Shown: in pieces, positions 26,772 through 36,130 of the stretch
How the letters are laid out: every line of letters begins with the position of its first letter
Numbering within the stretch: position 1 is the first letter of the stretch
From: Bacteroidetes bacterium GWF2_40_14
Lineage (GTDB): Bacteria; Bacteroidota; Bacteroidia; Bacteroidales; UBA932
Length of the DNA stretch: 64,000 nucleotides
Assembly (NCBI GenBank): GCA_001769195.1
Contig: MEOK01000020.1
Coordinates: 66,797 to 130,796 of the forward strand
Direction of reading: 5' to 3'
The notes under the pieces: generated by a model
Database searches by the model: none
What the model was told of the DNA's origin: nothing
What the model saw: the letters and a program-made list of their open reading frames with translations, nothing else
Position numbers and translations under genes: made by a program

Positions 26772-28106
26772 ATGTTTGAAAATTTAATTGACAGATTAGA
26801 AGGCTCGTTTAAGCTCCTCAAGGGAGAAGGTAGAATTACAGAAATCAATATTGCCGAAACTTTAAAGGATATCCGCAAGGCATTGCTGGATGCCGATGTC
26901 AGTTACAAGATAGCCAAGACTTTTTGTGACGATGTCAAGCAGAAGGCACTTGGGCAGGATGTACTTAGAGCTGTACGTCCGGGTCAAATGATGACAAAGA
27001 TTGTCCATGATGAATTGACTCTTCTGATGGGAAGTGAAGCAGAGGACATATCTGTTAAAGGCAACCCGGGCATAGTCTTGGTTTCCGGACTTCAAGGCTC
27101 CGGAAAGACCACATTCTCCGGCAAACTGGCACTCAACTGCAAAACCAAGAGAGGTCTAAAATGCTTGCTGGTAGCTTGTGACGTTTACAGACCTGCTGCT
27201 ATAGAACAGCTTAAGGTTCTTGGCGAACAGGTAGGAGTCACTGTATATTGGGAGGAAGGTTCCACAAATCCGGTACAAATTGCAAAGAATGCAGTAACTA
27301 AAGCAAAACAGGAGGGTTATTCCCTTGTAATTGTAGATACAGCAGGTCGTCTTGCAGTTGACGAACAGATGATGAACGAGATTGCAGCAATTAAAAAAGC
27401 TATCAATCCTACAGAAACACTGTTTGTTGTAGATTCAATGACAGGACAGGATGCAGTTGAGACAGCAAAGACATTCAATGAAAGACTGGATTTTGATGGT
27501 GTCGTCCTGACTAAACTCGATGGTGACACCCGCGGTGGAGCTGCATTATCTATTAAAGCAGTAGTTAACAAACCAATAAAATTTGTCTCTGCCGGTGAAA
27601 AGATGGAGGCGCTGGATGTTTTTCACCCCAAGAGGATTGCCGACCGGATACTTGGCATGGGAGACGTTGTCTCTCTTGTGGAAAAGGCACAGGAACAGTT
27701 TAATGAAGAGGAGGCAAGAAAACTTCAGAAAAAACTTGCAAAGGACCAGTTTACCCTTGACGACTTCTATTCCCAGATACAGCAGATAAAAAAGATGGGT
27801 AACATAAAGGATCTTGCTTCAATGATTCCAGGTATGGGTAAAGCTCTTAAGGATATCGATATAGATAATTCATCATTCAAGAATATAGAGGCGATAATCC
27901 AGTCCATGACCCCTCAGGAAAAGGGAAACCCCAATATTTTAAATGGTAACCGCAGAAAGAGAATTGCTATGGGTAGCGGAACATCCATTGCTGAGGTAAA
28001 CCGTCTTGTCAAACAGTTTGAAGATACCAGGAAGGTTATGAAAAACATGGCGGGAGGCGCAGGGAAGAATGCAATGAAGGCACTTGGTTCTCTTAAAAGA
28101 AGATAA
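26772..28106 (+). CDS. ffh: Signal recognition particle protein Ffh
   Basis: The 444-residue GTPase binds signal peptides and 4.5S RNA and delivers nascent chains to FtsY. The N domain (1-85) is followed by the G domain with G1 GLQGSGKTT, G2 DVYRPAAIEQL, G3 DTAGRLAVDEQ and G4 TKLDGDTRGGAALS, then the methionine-rich M domain (KMGNIKDLASMIPGMGKAL) and the RNA-binding SGTS-like segment (IAMGSGTSIAEVNRLVKQF). Full length. It lies 26 bases before folD. Confidence 0.97.
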   Translation: MFENLIDRLEGSFKLLKGEGRITEINIAETLKDIRKALLDADVSYKIAKTFCDDVKQKALGQDVLRAVRPGQMMTKIVHDELTLLMGSEAEDISVKGNPGIVLVSGLQGSGKTTFSGKLALNCKTKRGLKCLLVACDVYRPAAIEQLKVLGEQVGVTVYWEEGSTNPVQIAKNAVTKAKQEGYSLVIVDTAGRLAVDEQMMNEIAAIKKAINPTETLFVVDSMTGQDAVETAKTFNERLDFDGVVLTKLDGDTRGGAALSIKAVVNKPIKFVSAGEKMEALDVFHPKRIADRILGMGDVVSLVEKAQEQFNEEEARKLQKKLAKDQFTLDDFYSQIQQIKKMGNIKDLASMIPGMGKALKDIDIDNSSFKNIEAIIQSMTPQEKGNPNILNGNRRKRIAMGSGTSIAEVNRLVKQFEDTRKVMKNMAGGAGKNAMKALGSLKRR

Positions 28107-28132
28107 ATAAACCATCAAAATTTTAATGAAAT

Positions 28133-28999
28133 ATGGTAATTCTTGACGGAAAGGCAACAGCAGACCAAATTAAGATAGAAATAGCTGAAAAGGTTGAGGA
28201 TATTATTAAAAAAGGGGGCAAAAGACCTCATCTTGCAGCCATTCTGGTGGGTGATGATGGTGCTTCACAAACATATGTAGGACACAAGGAAAGGGCCTGT
28301 GTACAGGCTGGCTTTAAATCTACAATACTTAGATTCCCAGCTGAGACCTCCGAGGAAAAGCTACTTGAGGAGATTGCATTAATAAATGCTGACAACGACA
28401 TCGATGGACTGATTGTTCAGTTGCCGTTACCCAAGCATATCAATGAACAGAAGGTTATTGAAGCTATTGACCCAATGAAAGATGTTGACGGTTTTCACCC
28501 TGTGAATGTTGGCCGTATGGTACTCGGGCTTCCATCATTTGTGTCAGCAACTCCCGACGGCATTATGGAACTGATTTCACGATATAAAATTGAAACAGCA
28601 GGTAAACATTGCGTTATTATTGGGAGAAGCAACATTGTCGGAAGGCCAATGGCTAACTTGCTTTCACAAAAATCAAACCCGGGAGACTGCACCGTTACCA
28701 TGTGTCACAGCAGGACAAAAAATCTAAAGGAACACACACTTCAGGCAGACATTATAATTGCTGCACTTGGAGTGCCGGGATTTCTCAAGGGTGATATGGT
28801 TAAAGAGGGTGCAGTAGTTATAGATGTCGGTATAACAAGAGTGAAAGCCGATACTAAGACCGGCTTTCGTTTGGCAGGGGATGTTCTGTTTTCTGAAGTT
28901 TCACCTAAATCATCTTTTATAACTCCCGTACCTGGTGGCGTTGGACCAATGACAATAACGTCATTGTTGAAGAATACCCTAAAGGCTTCCGGAAACTAG
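28133..28999 (+). CDS. folD: Bifunctional methylenetetrahydrofolate dehydrogenase/cyclohydrolase
   Basis: FolD interconverts 5,10-methylene-, methenyl- and 10-formyl-tetrahydrofolate. The 288-residue protein has the catalytic lysine in [15 protein letters not shown], the substrate motif GLIVQLPLP, the aspartate in [11 protein letters not shown], and the NADP-binding [11 protein letters not shown]. The C-terminal [15 protein letters not shown] signature is intact. The TAG stop shares the tetranucleotide CTAG with the stop of the convergent receptor gene. Confidence 0.96.
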   Translation: MVILDGKATADQIKIEIAEKVEDIIKKGGKRPHLAAILVGDDGASQTYVGHKERACVQAGFKSTILRFPAETSEEKLLEEIALINADNDIDGLIVQLPLPKHINEQKVIEAIDPMKDVDGFHPVNVGRMVLGLPSFVSATPDGIMELISRYKIETAGKHCVIIGRSNIVGRPMANLLSQKSNPGDCTVTMCHSRTKNLKEHTLQADIIIAALGVPGFLKGDMVKEGAVVIDVGITRVKADTKTGFRLAGDVLFSEVSPKSSFITPVPGGVGPMTITSLLKNTLKASGN

Positions 29000-29006
29000 T
29001 TACCGG
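28989..29006. other. Near-palindrome centred on a shared CTAG double stop
   Basis: The 18 bases form CCGG-a-AACTAGTT-a-CCGG, symmetric at 16 of 18 positions, with the two convergent TAG codons sharing the central CTAG. No T-tract follows on either strand, so a role in 3'-end formation is only a possibility. Confidence 0.3.
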
Positions 29007-31425
29007 CTGACACCCTCGTGGCCTCTTCCGATATTCCAACCTTTCTTGCCTTGGCAGCTTTTCCCTGTCCGAACCTGTAGCTGAAACTCAGCACAATCTG
29101 TCTGCTTCTGTAGGAAGAGTGGAATTCATACCCGTTAAGTATACTATTGCTAAGATCTGCCCTTGTAGTCTGAGTGTTTAGTATATCGGTCATATTCAGT
29201 GATAAAGTGGCTTTGTTGTTCATCATGTTCTTCTTTGCACCAATTGAGAGATCTCCACTAGGTTTAACAACAAAATACCCGTAAGGAATACCCGATTGAA
29301 AATTACCTGTAATCTCAACTTTATAGTTTTTTGGCAGAAGAAATGCAGCATTGGCTGTTCCTTGTGCGAACAAAGAACTTCTAGTATAATCAAGATCCTT
29401 GTTTGAAACATTGGCAAGGAAACAGTTAGCATTCAATACCAGCCATTTTGTCACAACCAATTCTGTAAGAGATATTGTGGCACCAACAAAGGACTGATGT
29501 CCGAAATTCTCCCACTTAAGCATTTTTTCTCCTGTCGATGGATTGAAATATGGATTCTGAATTATTACACCATTAGAAAACTGTCCATCTATGCTTACTG
29601 TAAGGTTTTTCATAATTCCAAGTGACAGGCTCAATCCATGACTGAATTCAGGGTCAAGGTCCGGATTTCCCTCCAGTGAACTGCTTGCATCAACGTACAT
29701 TCTGAACGGATTAAGCTGGTAGAAACTTGGTCTTTTTATCCTGTATGTATATGAAAGCCCGAATCTCAAGTTGTCGTTGGGAGTATATCCCAAAAATGCT
29801 GTTGGAAACAAGTCAAGATATTTTTTTGATGTAAGAGTGTCGGCACTTATCCATTCTCCCTTTGCATTAGTGAGTTCTGCCCTTATTCCTGCTTTTGCCG
29901 TCCATTTAGTGCTAAATTGTTTAGCCAAAGAGAGATATGCTGCCGATACATCCTCGGTATAATTGAACTTGCTACTGAGTAGGTTGTTTTTTGTCCAAGC
30001 ATTATTTATTTTGTCTTCTCTTACAAGGTCGTTGTCTGTCTTACTTTCTGCCCATTTTATCCCAGCTTCCAGCTTTGCTTTCTTCCATAGTGTCTGTTCA
30101 AAGTCTGCCTTTACAGATTTTATATTGATATATTGAGCCGAATTGCTTTGAAAAATATCAGGAACCCTTGTCTGGTTATTTGCTGCATTTAAAAATTCGT
30201 TTGTCTGGAAACTATAGTTGCCTATATCATAATAGCCCCAGTCTGCATTAACCGTAATCTCCTGATTATCCTTGAAAATATGGGTGTAATTAAGATTACC
30301 CGAGAAGTTGCCAAAGTTTCCCTTATTGTCTATACCTGTATTTATCTTCTCTGTTAAAGTGCCGTTTTCGTACAACTTACTGCCGGTGACAGGATCATAT
30401 GTGTTATCCTCTGAGTTCCTTATAAAACCTGAGAGAATTACACCAAATGTGTTTTGTTTGTTTATAAATATATCATTTGAAACCTTGAAAGAGTTATTAT
30501 GTACAATTCTGTCTACTTCTGTGTTTCCTTTCAATATTTTACCGCCTCCAAGATTGGTTGTGGAGTTAAATATGTTGAATGTCTCATTGTATCTGGGACT
30601 GTATGAAACAGAAGTACTGGTCTTTTCTCCTCTGTAATTCAGATTTAACGTTCCATCTGCTCCCTGATAATATCTGGTATATGGAGCAGATGTATAACCA
30701 GCTCTCATGGAACCATTTATACCCTTTACGAAGTTCTTCTTTGTCCGAATGTTTATTATGCCACCGCTACCCGATGCATCATATTTTGCTGAAGGATGCG
30801 CAATTATCTCAATTTTATCTATTGTGGCACCATCTGTTCCGTTGAGTAACGATTCAAGTTCCTGGCCTGAAAGGTAGGAGGGTCTGCCATCGATCCAAAC
30901 CTGCACTGCTGAACCGTTCAACAGTATATTTCCATCGGGATCTATGCTGATACCAGGAGCCTTCCTCAAAACGTCGAGTGCATTGCTACCCTGAGTGGCA
31001 ATTGCATCGGCGACATTCATCACAATCTTATCTAGTTTTTGCTCAATAACCGGAATCCTTGCAGTCACTACTGCAGATTTAAGAGTCACTGCATCGGTCG
31101 CAAGAGCAATCGTTCCAAGATCGATGTTGGTTGCATTTTCTGCAATCCTTATGTTTAAGGTTGTATCCTTAAATCCTATGAATGATACCTTGACATTACA
31201 AACACCAAAAAGAATATTGTTAACAGTGAATTTCCCATCCTCTCCCGATGTAGCACCTCCGATGATTTTCTTTTCGTTGTTTAAAATACTTACTGTTGCA
31301 AAAGGGAGAGCATTTCCATTCTCCTTTTCAATTACTTTGCCATAAATTATGCCGCTGTTTTTTGCAGCAAAAGCACTGCTGAATATTAAAATTGTCAGTA
31401 ACAGGCTTAAAAATTTGTTATACAT
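28996..31425 (-). CDS. TonB-dependent-type outer membrane beta-barrel receptor
   Basis: From ATG 31423-31425 the protein is 809 residues with a clear signal peptide ([20 protein letters not shown]); an upstream ATG at 31449 adds eight residues before it and is less likely. Residues about 25-105 are a carboxypeptidase-regulatory-like repeat ([21 protein letters not shown]). A plug domain follows ([29 protein letters not shown]), then a barrel of alternating strands ending in [10 protein letters not shown]. The barrel is of the outer membrane beta-barrel family common in Bacteroidota; there is no SusD partner, so the substrate is unknown. It lies downstream of the GntR-ABC operon in the same direction. 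Confidence 0.87.
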   Translation of the reverse strand: MYNKFLSLLLTILIFSSAFAAKNSGIIYGKVIEKENGNALPFATVSILNNEKKIIGGATSGEDGKFTVNNILFGVCNVKVSFIGFKDTTLNIRIAENATNIDLGTIALATDAVTLKSAVVTARIPVIEQKLDKIVMNVADAIATQGSNALDVLRKAPGISIDPDGNILLNGSAVQVWIDGRPSYLSGQELESLLNGTDGATIDKIEIIAHPSAKYDASGSGGIINIRTKKNFVKGINGSMRAGYTSAPYTRYYQGADGTLNLNYRGEKTSTSVSYSPRYNETFNIFNSTTNLGGGKILKGNTEVDRIVHNNSFKVSNDIFINKQNTFGVILSGFIRNSEDNTYDPVTGSKLYENGTLTEKINTGIDNKGNFGNFSGNLNYTHIFKDNQEITVNADWGYYDIGNYSFQTNEFLNAANNQTRVPDIFQSNSAQYINIKSVKADFEQTLWKKAKLEAGIKWAESKTDNDLVREDKINNAWTKNNLLSSKFNYTEDVSAAYLSLAKQFSTKWTAKAGIRAELTNAKGEWISADTLTSKKYLDLFPTAFLGYTPNDNLRFGLSYTYRIKRPSFYQLNPFRMYVDASSSLEGNPDLDPEFSHGLSLSLGIMKNLTVSIDGQFSNGVIIQNPYFNPSTGEKMLKWENFGHQSFVGATISLTELVVTKWLVLNANCFLANVSNKDLDYTRSSLFAQGTANAAFLLPKNYKVEITGNFQSGIPYGYFVVKPSGDLSIGAKKNMMNNKATLSLNMTDILNTQTTRADLSNSILNGYEFHSSYRSRQIVLSFSYRFGQGKAAKARKVGISEEATRVSAGN

Positions 31426-31529
31426 AGATTGTTTAAAATATAAATACATTGTTATACATAGTTGTTCTTACACACTTTTAGACGCAGAATATTGTCAAAT
31501 AGTTGCACTCTTCTGAATATTTTTTTAAT

Positions 31530-31874
31530 TTATTTGCAGTTAAAGACTTCAGACGGCTCAATTCCGAGCAAACTCATCCTTGTAACTATTTTGGGGAGTT
31601 CCTCCTTTATAAATTGTTCCTTTTGAATTTTTATTATTGAATTCCTGGATCCAGGTGAGATAAAGTATCCAACTCCGCGTCTGTTGTAAATCACTTCTAT
31701 AGACTGAAGATGATCGTAAGTTCTCATTATAGTGTTAGGATTGACTCCAAGGGCAACTCCAAGCTCCCTTACAGAGGGAATTCGGTCTTCCGTTACCCAC
31801 TCTCCGGTCAGAATCTTGTCGCACAAGGTATCTGCTATCTGGAGGTATATCGGTTTATGTTCGTTGAATTCCAT
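31530..31874 (-). CDS. GntR family regulator, short YtrA-type
   Basis: The 114-residue protein is a winged-helix domain (YLQIADTLCDKILTGEW, RIPSVRELGVALGVNPNTIMRTYDHL, GVGYFIS) plus a short C-terminal helix, with no ligand domain. YtrA-type GntR proteins repress ABC transporter operons in which they are encoded. Here the gene comes last, 2 bases after the permease, rather than first as in ytrABCDEF. An inverted repeat AGTGTA-N12-TACACT over the operon promoter (33542-33567) is close to the described YtrA operator, supporting autorepression. Confidence 0.88.
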   Translation of the reverse strand: MEFNEHKPIYLQIADTLCDKILTGEWVTEDRIPSVRELGVALGVNPNTIMRTYDHLQSIEVIYNRRGVGYFISPGSRNSIIKIQKEQFIKEELPKIVTRMSLLGIEPSEVFNCK

Positions 31875-31876
31875 GA

Positions 31877-32683
31877 TTAGTATTGCTGGGTTTTCATTTT
31901 ATAAAAGGTGCCGGTAAGGAATCCGATTGGCATAAATACATAAAATGTAGTCATAGCCAAATAGTACAACGCTTTAATAGCACTGCCCAGTCCATCAGCA
32001 GAACCTAGCTTCCCTAATTGAGATAATGAATTCTGACCTATTACAATATGAGTATTTGTAGTATCAATATTAATGAACTGATCTCTTGCAACTACTGTCA
32101 GAAAGAAAACTACAATAAGAGCTAATACTAGATACAATGCAGCCCCTGACATTATGGTTTTTGACACCTTGTTCTTTTTAAACAGGAAATTGCCAAATAT
32201 GCATCCTTGTTGAAAGATCAGCGCGTCTGCTATACTTTCCAGTATTCTCTGTGTATTTAGGACAGAGTTTATTGCATAACCAGAAAACGATGATGGAGAT
32301 AATGTTGATATTATTGTATCAGTAAAAAGAATAGCACAAAATGTAACTAGTGGTAATATAATTACGGTGTTGATCAACATACTAAGATACTTCTCGGTTA
32401 CAGATGCCGGGAGCAATACGTAATCGATGCCCTTTTTAGGATGATTATAGCTTTTGTACAAGTTGAACGGAGCAATTACCATAGTGATAAAAGTAGCAAT
32501 AAATACATAGGTTGCTCTTGAAGTCGCAGATGAAGCACCACCGTCAAATATTAAAATACTCACCCAGTATCCAACCAAAATCAAAGAAAACGTTCCTGCC
32601 ATTTTGATAATCATAGGAACCCTCTCTGCCAACTCCTTTTTTAGAAGTTTAAAAAATCTGTTTGATGAAAATATTTCGTTCAT
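31877..32683 (-). CDS. ABC transporter membrane protein
   Basis: From ATG 32681-32683 the protein is 268 residues (MNEIFSSNRFFKLLKKELAERVP). A start at 32740 inside the ATPase gene would add 19 residues and is not needed. It has about six membrane helices with a cytoplasmic N-terminal amphipathic helix, and matches ABC-2-like permease subunits in general shape; no substrate motif is visible. It follows the ATPase gene by 4 bases and precedes gntR by 2, so the three act as one unit, probably an exporter for membrane-active or cell-wall-active compounds by analogy with YtrA-type operons. Confidence 0.75.
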   Translation of the reverse strand: MNEIFSSNRFFKLLKKELAERVPMIIKMAGTFSLILVGYWVSILIFDGGASSATSRATYVFIATFITMVIAPFNLYKSYNHPKKGIDYVLLPASVTEKYLSMLINTVIILPLVTFCAILFTDTIISTLSPSSFSGYAINSVLNTQRILESIADALIFQQGCIFGNFLFKKNKVSKTIMSGAALYLVLALIVVFFLTVVARDQFINIDTTNTHIVIGQNSLSQLGKLGSADGLGSAIKALYYLAMTTFYVFMPIGFLTGTFYKMKTQQY

Positions 32684-32687
32684 AACC

Positions 32688-33518
32688 TTATTTGCTGTTA
32701 AAAATTTCGCGTATTTCTTGTTTATTAATAAGCACTGCATTAAACAGAGCTTCTATGTTCACTTTGCTCTCCTGGTTGGTGGTGTTTCTTTGAACCACAA
32801 GATACCCTCCCAATGTAGCTTCGCAATAAAGGGCATCGTTTGCAGGTGTGTTGCTAAAGCTGAAACTTAGTTCCTTGCTTATGTTCTCAATCGATTCATT
32901 GAGCAGTACGGCATTCTTGTCAAGTATGATAATCGGATCGATGAGGTTCTCCAGGTCCCTTACCTGATGTGTGGAAATCACTATACAACTCTCTTCTGTC
33001 GAAGCCTGAGAAATAACTTTTCTTAATTGTGATTTTGAAGGAATATCAAGACCGTTACTCGGTTCATCAAGTAGAATCAGCTTTGTGTTTGTAGAGAGAG
33101 CAAATGCTATGATTGCCTTTTTCTGCTGACCGAATGACAGTTGTGTGAATTTTGAATTTCCTTTAACCTCAAAGTCGGTCATTAGTCTGCTAAACTTGTT
33201 AGTGTCATAGTTAGGATAGAATTGGCCACGGAGTCTTGCAAAGTCGTTTACGATAATGTCTGGTCCAACAAAGTCCTCAGGAATGAAGAACAGCTCTTGC
33301 AGAAAACCGGGATTTCTGTCAAAAGGATTATAACCCATAATGGTGCAGCTTCCTGACTTAGGTTTAAGAAGACCACTCATAATTTTGAGAAGAGTAGTCT
33401 TGCCAACGCCGTTTTGTCCCAGCAGACCATATATCTTCCCTGCCTTCAGAGTAAGGCTGATATCCTTGAATACCAGATGTTTTGAATAATTAAAATTCAG
33501 ATTTTGAATATTTACCAT
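32688..33518 (-). CDS. ABC transporter ATP-binding protein
   Basis: The 276-residue protein has Walker A GLLGQNGVGKTTLL near residue 32, the Q-loop region, the signature LSFGQQKKA near 145, Walker B LILLDEPSNGLD near 164 and the switch histidine in STHQVRDLE near 196. The C-terminal 70 residues are an extension common in the YtrB/BcrA group. It is the first gene of the ATPase-permease-GntR operon, with a consensus promoter and a YtrA-like operator upstream. Confidence 0.92.
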   Translation of the reverse strand: MVNIQNLNFNYSKHLVFKDISLTLKAGKIYGLLGQNGVGKTTLLKIMSGLLKPKSGSCTIMGYNPFDRNPGFLQELFFIPEDFVGPDIIVNDFARLRGQFYPNYDTNKFSRLMTDFEVKGNSKFTQLSFGQQKKAIIAFALSTNTKLILLDEPSNGLDIPSKSQLRKVISQASTEESCIVISTHQVRDLENLIDPIIILDKNAVLLNESIENISKELSFSFSNTPANDALYCEATLGGYLVVQRNTTNQESKVNIEALFNAVLINKQEIREIFNSK

Positions 33519-33541
33519 AATATTTATTATTGTTTTTGCCT

Positions 33542-33567
33542 TAGTGTATTAGTGAAGTAGTACACTA
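33542..33567. promoter_or_regulatory. YtrA-like GntR operator of the ABC operon
   Basis: TAGTGTATTA and TAGTACACTA are inverted arms (9 of 10 pairs) around 6 bases; the core reads AGTGTA-N12-TACACT. The Bacillus subtilis YtrA operator is AGTGTA-N13-TACACT as I recall it. The repeat lies directly downstream of the -7 box and covers the predicted initiation site, an ideal position for a repressor. Confidence 0.7.
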
Positions 33568-33598
33568 CAAAGGTAAGTGTGTTTTTTTAACCACCAAA
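33568..33598 (-). promoter_or_regulatory. Predicted promoter of the ABC-GntR operon
   Basis: Minus-strand TTTG (33595-33598), 19 bases, then TACCTTTG (33568-33575): a full match to the Bacteroidota promoter in both boxes and spacing. Initiation is predicted near 33564, within the operator. Confidence 0.7.
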
Positions 33599-33606
33599 TT
33601 TTTTTG

Positions 33607-33614
33607 TAATTTTG
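33607..33614 (+). promoter_or_regulatory. Predicted -7 box of the M28 peptidase gene
   Basis: TAATTTTG matches TAnnTTTG; leader to the ATG at 33640 is about 22 bases. The -33 region is a T-run without an exact TTTG. Confidence 0.4.
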
Positions 33615-33639
33615 TATAAAATATTTTAGAAAAATAACG

Positions 33640-35247
33640 ATGAAATATAAATTTATATTCACTATTATTCTGATAATAAGCTTTATAAATCTTTTTTCTC
33701 AAGAAAAGGGTGCAGATGAAAAAGAGATCAGGAATAATCTCACATATCTGTCAGGAGATAAGCTTAAAGGTAGAGAACCCGGTACTAAAGAGGATAAAAT
33801 TGCAGCACAATTCATTGCTTCAAAATTAAAATCCTATGGTCTAAAGCCACTTATTGGTAATGATCCTCTCGTCCCGTTTAAGTTTACCCTTTACAGGGAA
33901 AAGAAAGGAAAAGCCTCAATAAAGATTGGCAGTATCACATTAAAAGAGGGCATTGATTTCTCTGTTTTACCAATTTCTCCATCAGCAGACATCGTGGGTA
34001 ACCTGGTATTTGGAGAAAGTGAAAAAGGAGAACCGGTGGCGGACCTTAACGGGAAAGTTGTTGTAATAAAATCTTTAAGAGATAGTATACCCTTTAAAAT
34101 CACTACTTTAAAGGACAAGGGTGCAGTTGCTGTACTGTTTTACTCAAATGAGATACTCAACCGGGAAACAAGAACAGAAAACAGGGGAATATCTCTGCCC
34201 GTTGCTCAGATTTCTATGCAGACATTAAAACAAATATCTTCGATGCAGGGAGAAAGTGTCAGAATAGAGACTGATATTCAGATTATAAAAGGCAAATCAT
34301 ATAATGTGGTAATGCATACCGGCCAACTAAACTCAAATATGTCAATACTGATTGGAGCGCATTATGATCATCTTGGATTTGGTGGGAATGGCTCATCCAG
34401 CATGAGTCCCGCGAAAAAAGAGATACATAACGGTGCCGATGATAATGCAAGTGGAGTAGCAGCGGCAATGGAGATAGGCAGGTTATTGGCAAAAAACAGT
34501 ACTTACCTAAAGAAAGACATAGTAATTGTAGCATTTGGAGGGGAGGAGAGAGGTCTGCTAGGATCAAAAATTGTAGCAGATACTTTAAAAAAGCTTAATC
34601 TCTCGCCCTCTCTCATGATAAATCTAGACATGGTGGGCAGACTATCAGATAACAAGCTTCAGGTAGGAGGAGCCGGAACATTTTCAGAGGCCGATTCAAT
34701 TATCCGCAAAAGCAACAGTAACTTTGACTTCAATCTGTCAGTCACCAGAGAGGGAAACGGGCCTTCCGATCACTCTTCATTCTATTCCACAGAAGTTCCT
34801 GTGTTATACTTTACAACAGGTGTTCACAAGCAGTATCATACTCCACAAGATGATGTTGAATTGATAAATTTCCCCGGAATGGTTGCAGAAATCAACTATA
34901 TTGCTACAATAGCCAATGAATTGGCAGGTAACCCTGATAGGCCGGTATTTATAAAGACATCATCACCATCATCACCTGCAAGAGCTAATTTCAAGGTTAC
35001 TTTAGGACTTATTCCTGACTTTACTTACGAAGGCGGAGACGGATTTAAGGCTGGCCCCGTAACTGACGGCAAACCTGCTCAAAAGGGAGGAATGTTGACG
35101 GGTGACATAATAACAGCGATAAATGGTAAAAAAATCTCAAATATCTATGAATATATGTCACGTCTGGGAGAACTTAAAGCGGGTGATGTTATACAGGTAG
35201 ATATTAGAAGAGACGGACAAGCAATGAAGTTGACAATTAAATTGTAA
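33640..35247 (+). CDS. Exported M28 family zinc aminopeptidase with PA and PDZ domains
   Basis: The 535-residue protein has a signal peptide (residues 1-20), a protease-associated domain (about 105-215), an M28 peptidase domain (about 222-430) and a C-terminal PDZ domain (about 450-535). All five zinc ligands are visible: H241 in GAHYDHLG, D268 in GADDNASG, E303 in FGGEERGLLGS with catalytic E302, D330 in INLDMVGR, and H400 in QYHTPQDD. It should remove N-terminal residues from peptides in the periplasm or outside. It lies 11 bases before an unknown membrane protein gene. Confidence 0.93.
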   Translation: MKYKFIFTIILIISFINLFSQEKGADEKEIRNNLTYLSGDKLKGREPGTKEDKIAAQFIASKLKSYGLKPLIGNDPLVPFKFTLYREKKGKASIKIGSITLKEGIDFSVLPISPSADIVGNLVFGESEKGEPVADLNGKVVVIKSLRDSIPFKITTLKDKGAVAVLFYSNEILNRETRTENRGISLPVAQISMQTLKQISSMQGESVRIETDIQIIKGKSYNVVMHTGQLNSNMSILIGAHYDHLGFGGNGSSSMSPAKKEIHNGADDNASGVAAAMEIGRLLAKNSTYLKKDIVIVAFGGEERGLLGSKIVADTLKKLNLSPSLMINLDMVGRLSDNKLQVGGAGTFSEADSIIRKSNSNFDFNLSVTREGNGPSDHSSFYSTEVPVLYFTTGVHKQYHTPQDDVELINFPGMVAEINYIATIANELAGNPDRPVFIKTSSPSSPARANFKVTLGLIPDFTYEGGDGFKAGPVTDGKPAQKGGMLTGDIITAINGKKISNIYEYMSRLGELKAGDVIQVDIRRDGQAMKLTIKL

Positions 35248-35258
35248 AAATATTAGTA

Positions 35259-36119
35259 ATGAATAAAAATACGCAATACTGGATTCTGGCAATATTAATA
35301 ACGTTATCCGCTGTTTTCTATCAAAGATTGACAGGCCCGACAAACCCTAAAAGGGTGAAATTTGAACTTGCAGGAAAAGAGTACTCAACTAAACTGCCGA
35401 GAAGCCTTGAGACTACAGTAACACTAAGTGAAGCAGGGGGCGATTACGAGTCACTGGGTAAGATGTCGGTGATGGAAATTGCAGTTCCTGAATCACCCAA
35501 AGATATGAATGTGATTATTTACTATCGGATATATCCTGGTAATGATACAATAAGAACAGTTCCAGCATCAAAAACTGGAGATACCTATTCTGTTTTACTT
35601 CCATCACAGCCACCTGCCGGTAAGCTGGCTTACTTTGTGGAATTTAATGATGGATATCAGGCAAATACATTAGGAATGAGACAGAATGTAATAATGCGCT
35701 TTAAAAATCCTGTGCCACCATATGTCCTTATTCCGCATATTCTTCTTATGTTTCTGACAATGCTTTTATCTACATATGCAGGTGTAATTGCCTTTACAAA
35801 ATCTAAAAAGACAACAAAGTATGCACTTATGGTTATAATTACCCTGGGTATAGGTGGATTGATTCTTGGTCCGGTTGTTCAGAAGTACGCTTTTGGAGCC
35901 TATTGGACAGGGTGGCCTTTTGGTGAAGATCTAACAGATAATAAAACCCTTGTAGTGTTCCTGTTCTGGCTCACTGCTTGGCTAGTCAACATGAAAAAAT
36001 CAAGGAAGTGGCTCTATGTTTTAGCTGCTGCAGTAATGCTGATGGTTTACACAATACCGCATAGTACAGCGGGATCTGAATATAACCATGAAAAGGGTGA
36101 GATTGTGACGGGCAAATAA
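35259..36119 (+). CDS. Unknown membrane protein with an exported beta-rich domain
   Basis: I do not recognise this 286-residue protein. One membrane helix (about residues 7-22) is followed by an exported domain (25-150) that looks beta-rich and Ig-like (NVIIYYRIYPGND, AGKLAYFVEFNDGY), then four helices (about 153-177, 186-206, 229-244, 251-267). Between the third and fourth lies the striking motif FGAYWTGWPFGEDLTDNK (212-229). Histidines at 160 and 268 sit at the ends of helices and could bind haem, but this is only a guess. It follows the M28 peptidase gene and ends 1 base from cydB. Confidence 0.7.
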   Translation: MNKNTQYWILAILITLSAVFYQRLTGPTNPKRVKFELAGKEYSTKLPRSLETTVTLSEAGGDYESLGKMSVMEIAVPESPKDMNVIIYYRIYPGNDTIRTVPASKTGDTYSVLLPSQPPAGKLAYFVEFNDGYQANTLGMRQNVIMRFKNPVPPYVLIPHILLMFLTMLLSTYAGVIAFTKSKKTTKYALMVIITLGIGGLILGPVVQKYAFGAYWTGWPFGEDLTDNKTLVVFLFWLTAWLVNMKKSRKWLYVLAAAVMLMVYTIPHSTAGSEYNHEKGEIVTGK

Positions 36120-36130
36120 ATCAGTATTTG
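36113..36130. other. Small hairpin over convergent stops (unknown gene / cydB)
   Basis: CAAATA and TATTTG form a perfect 6-bp stem with a 6-base loop that contains parts of both stop codons. No T-tract; weak support. Confidence 0.25.
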
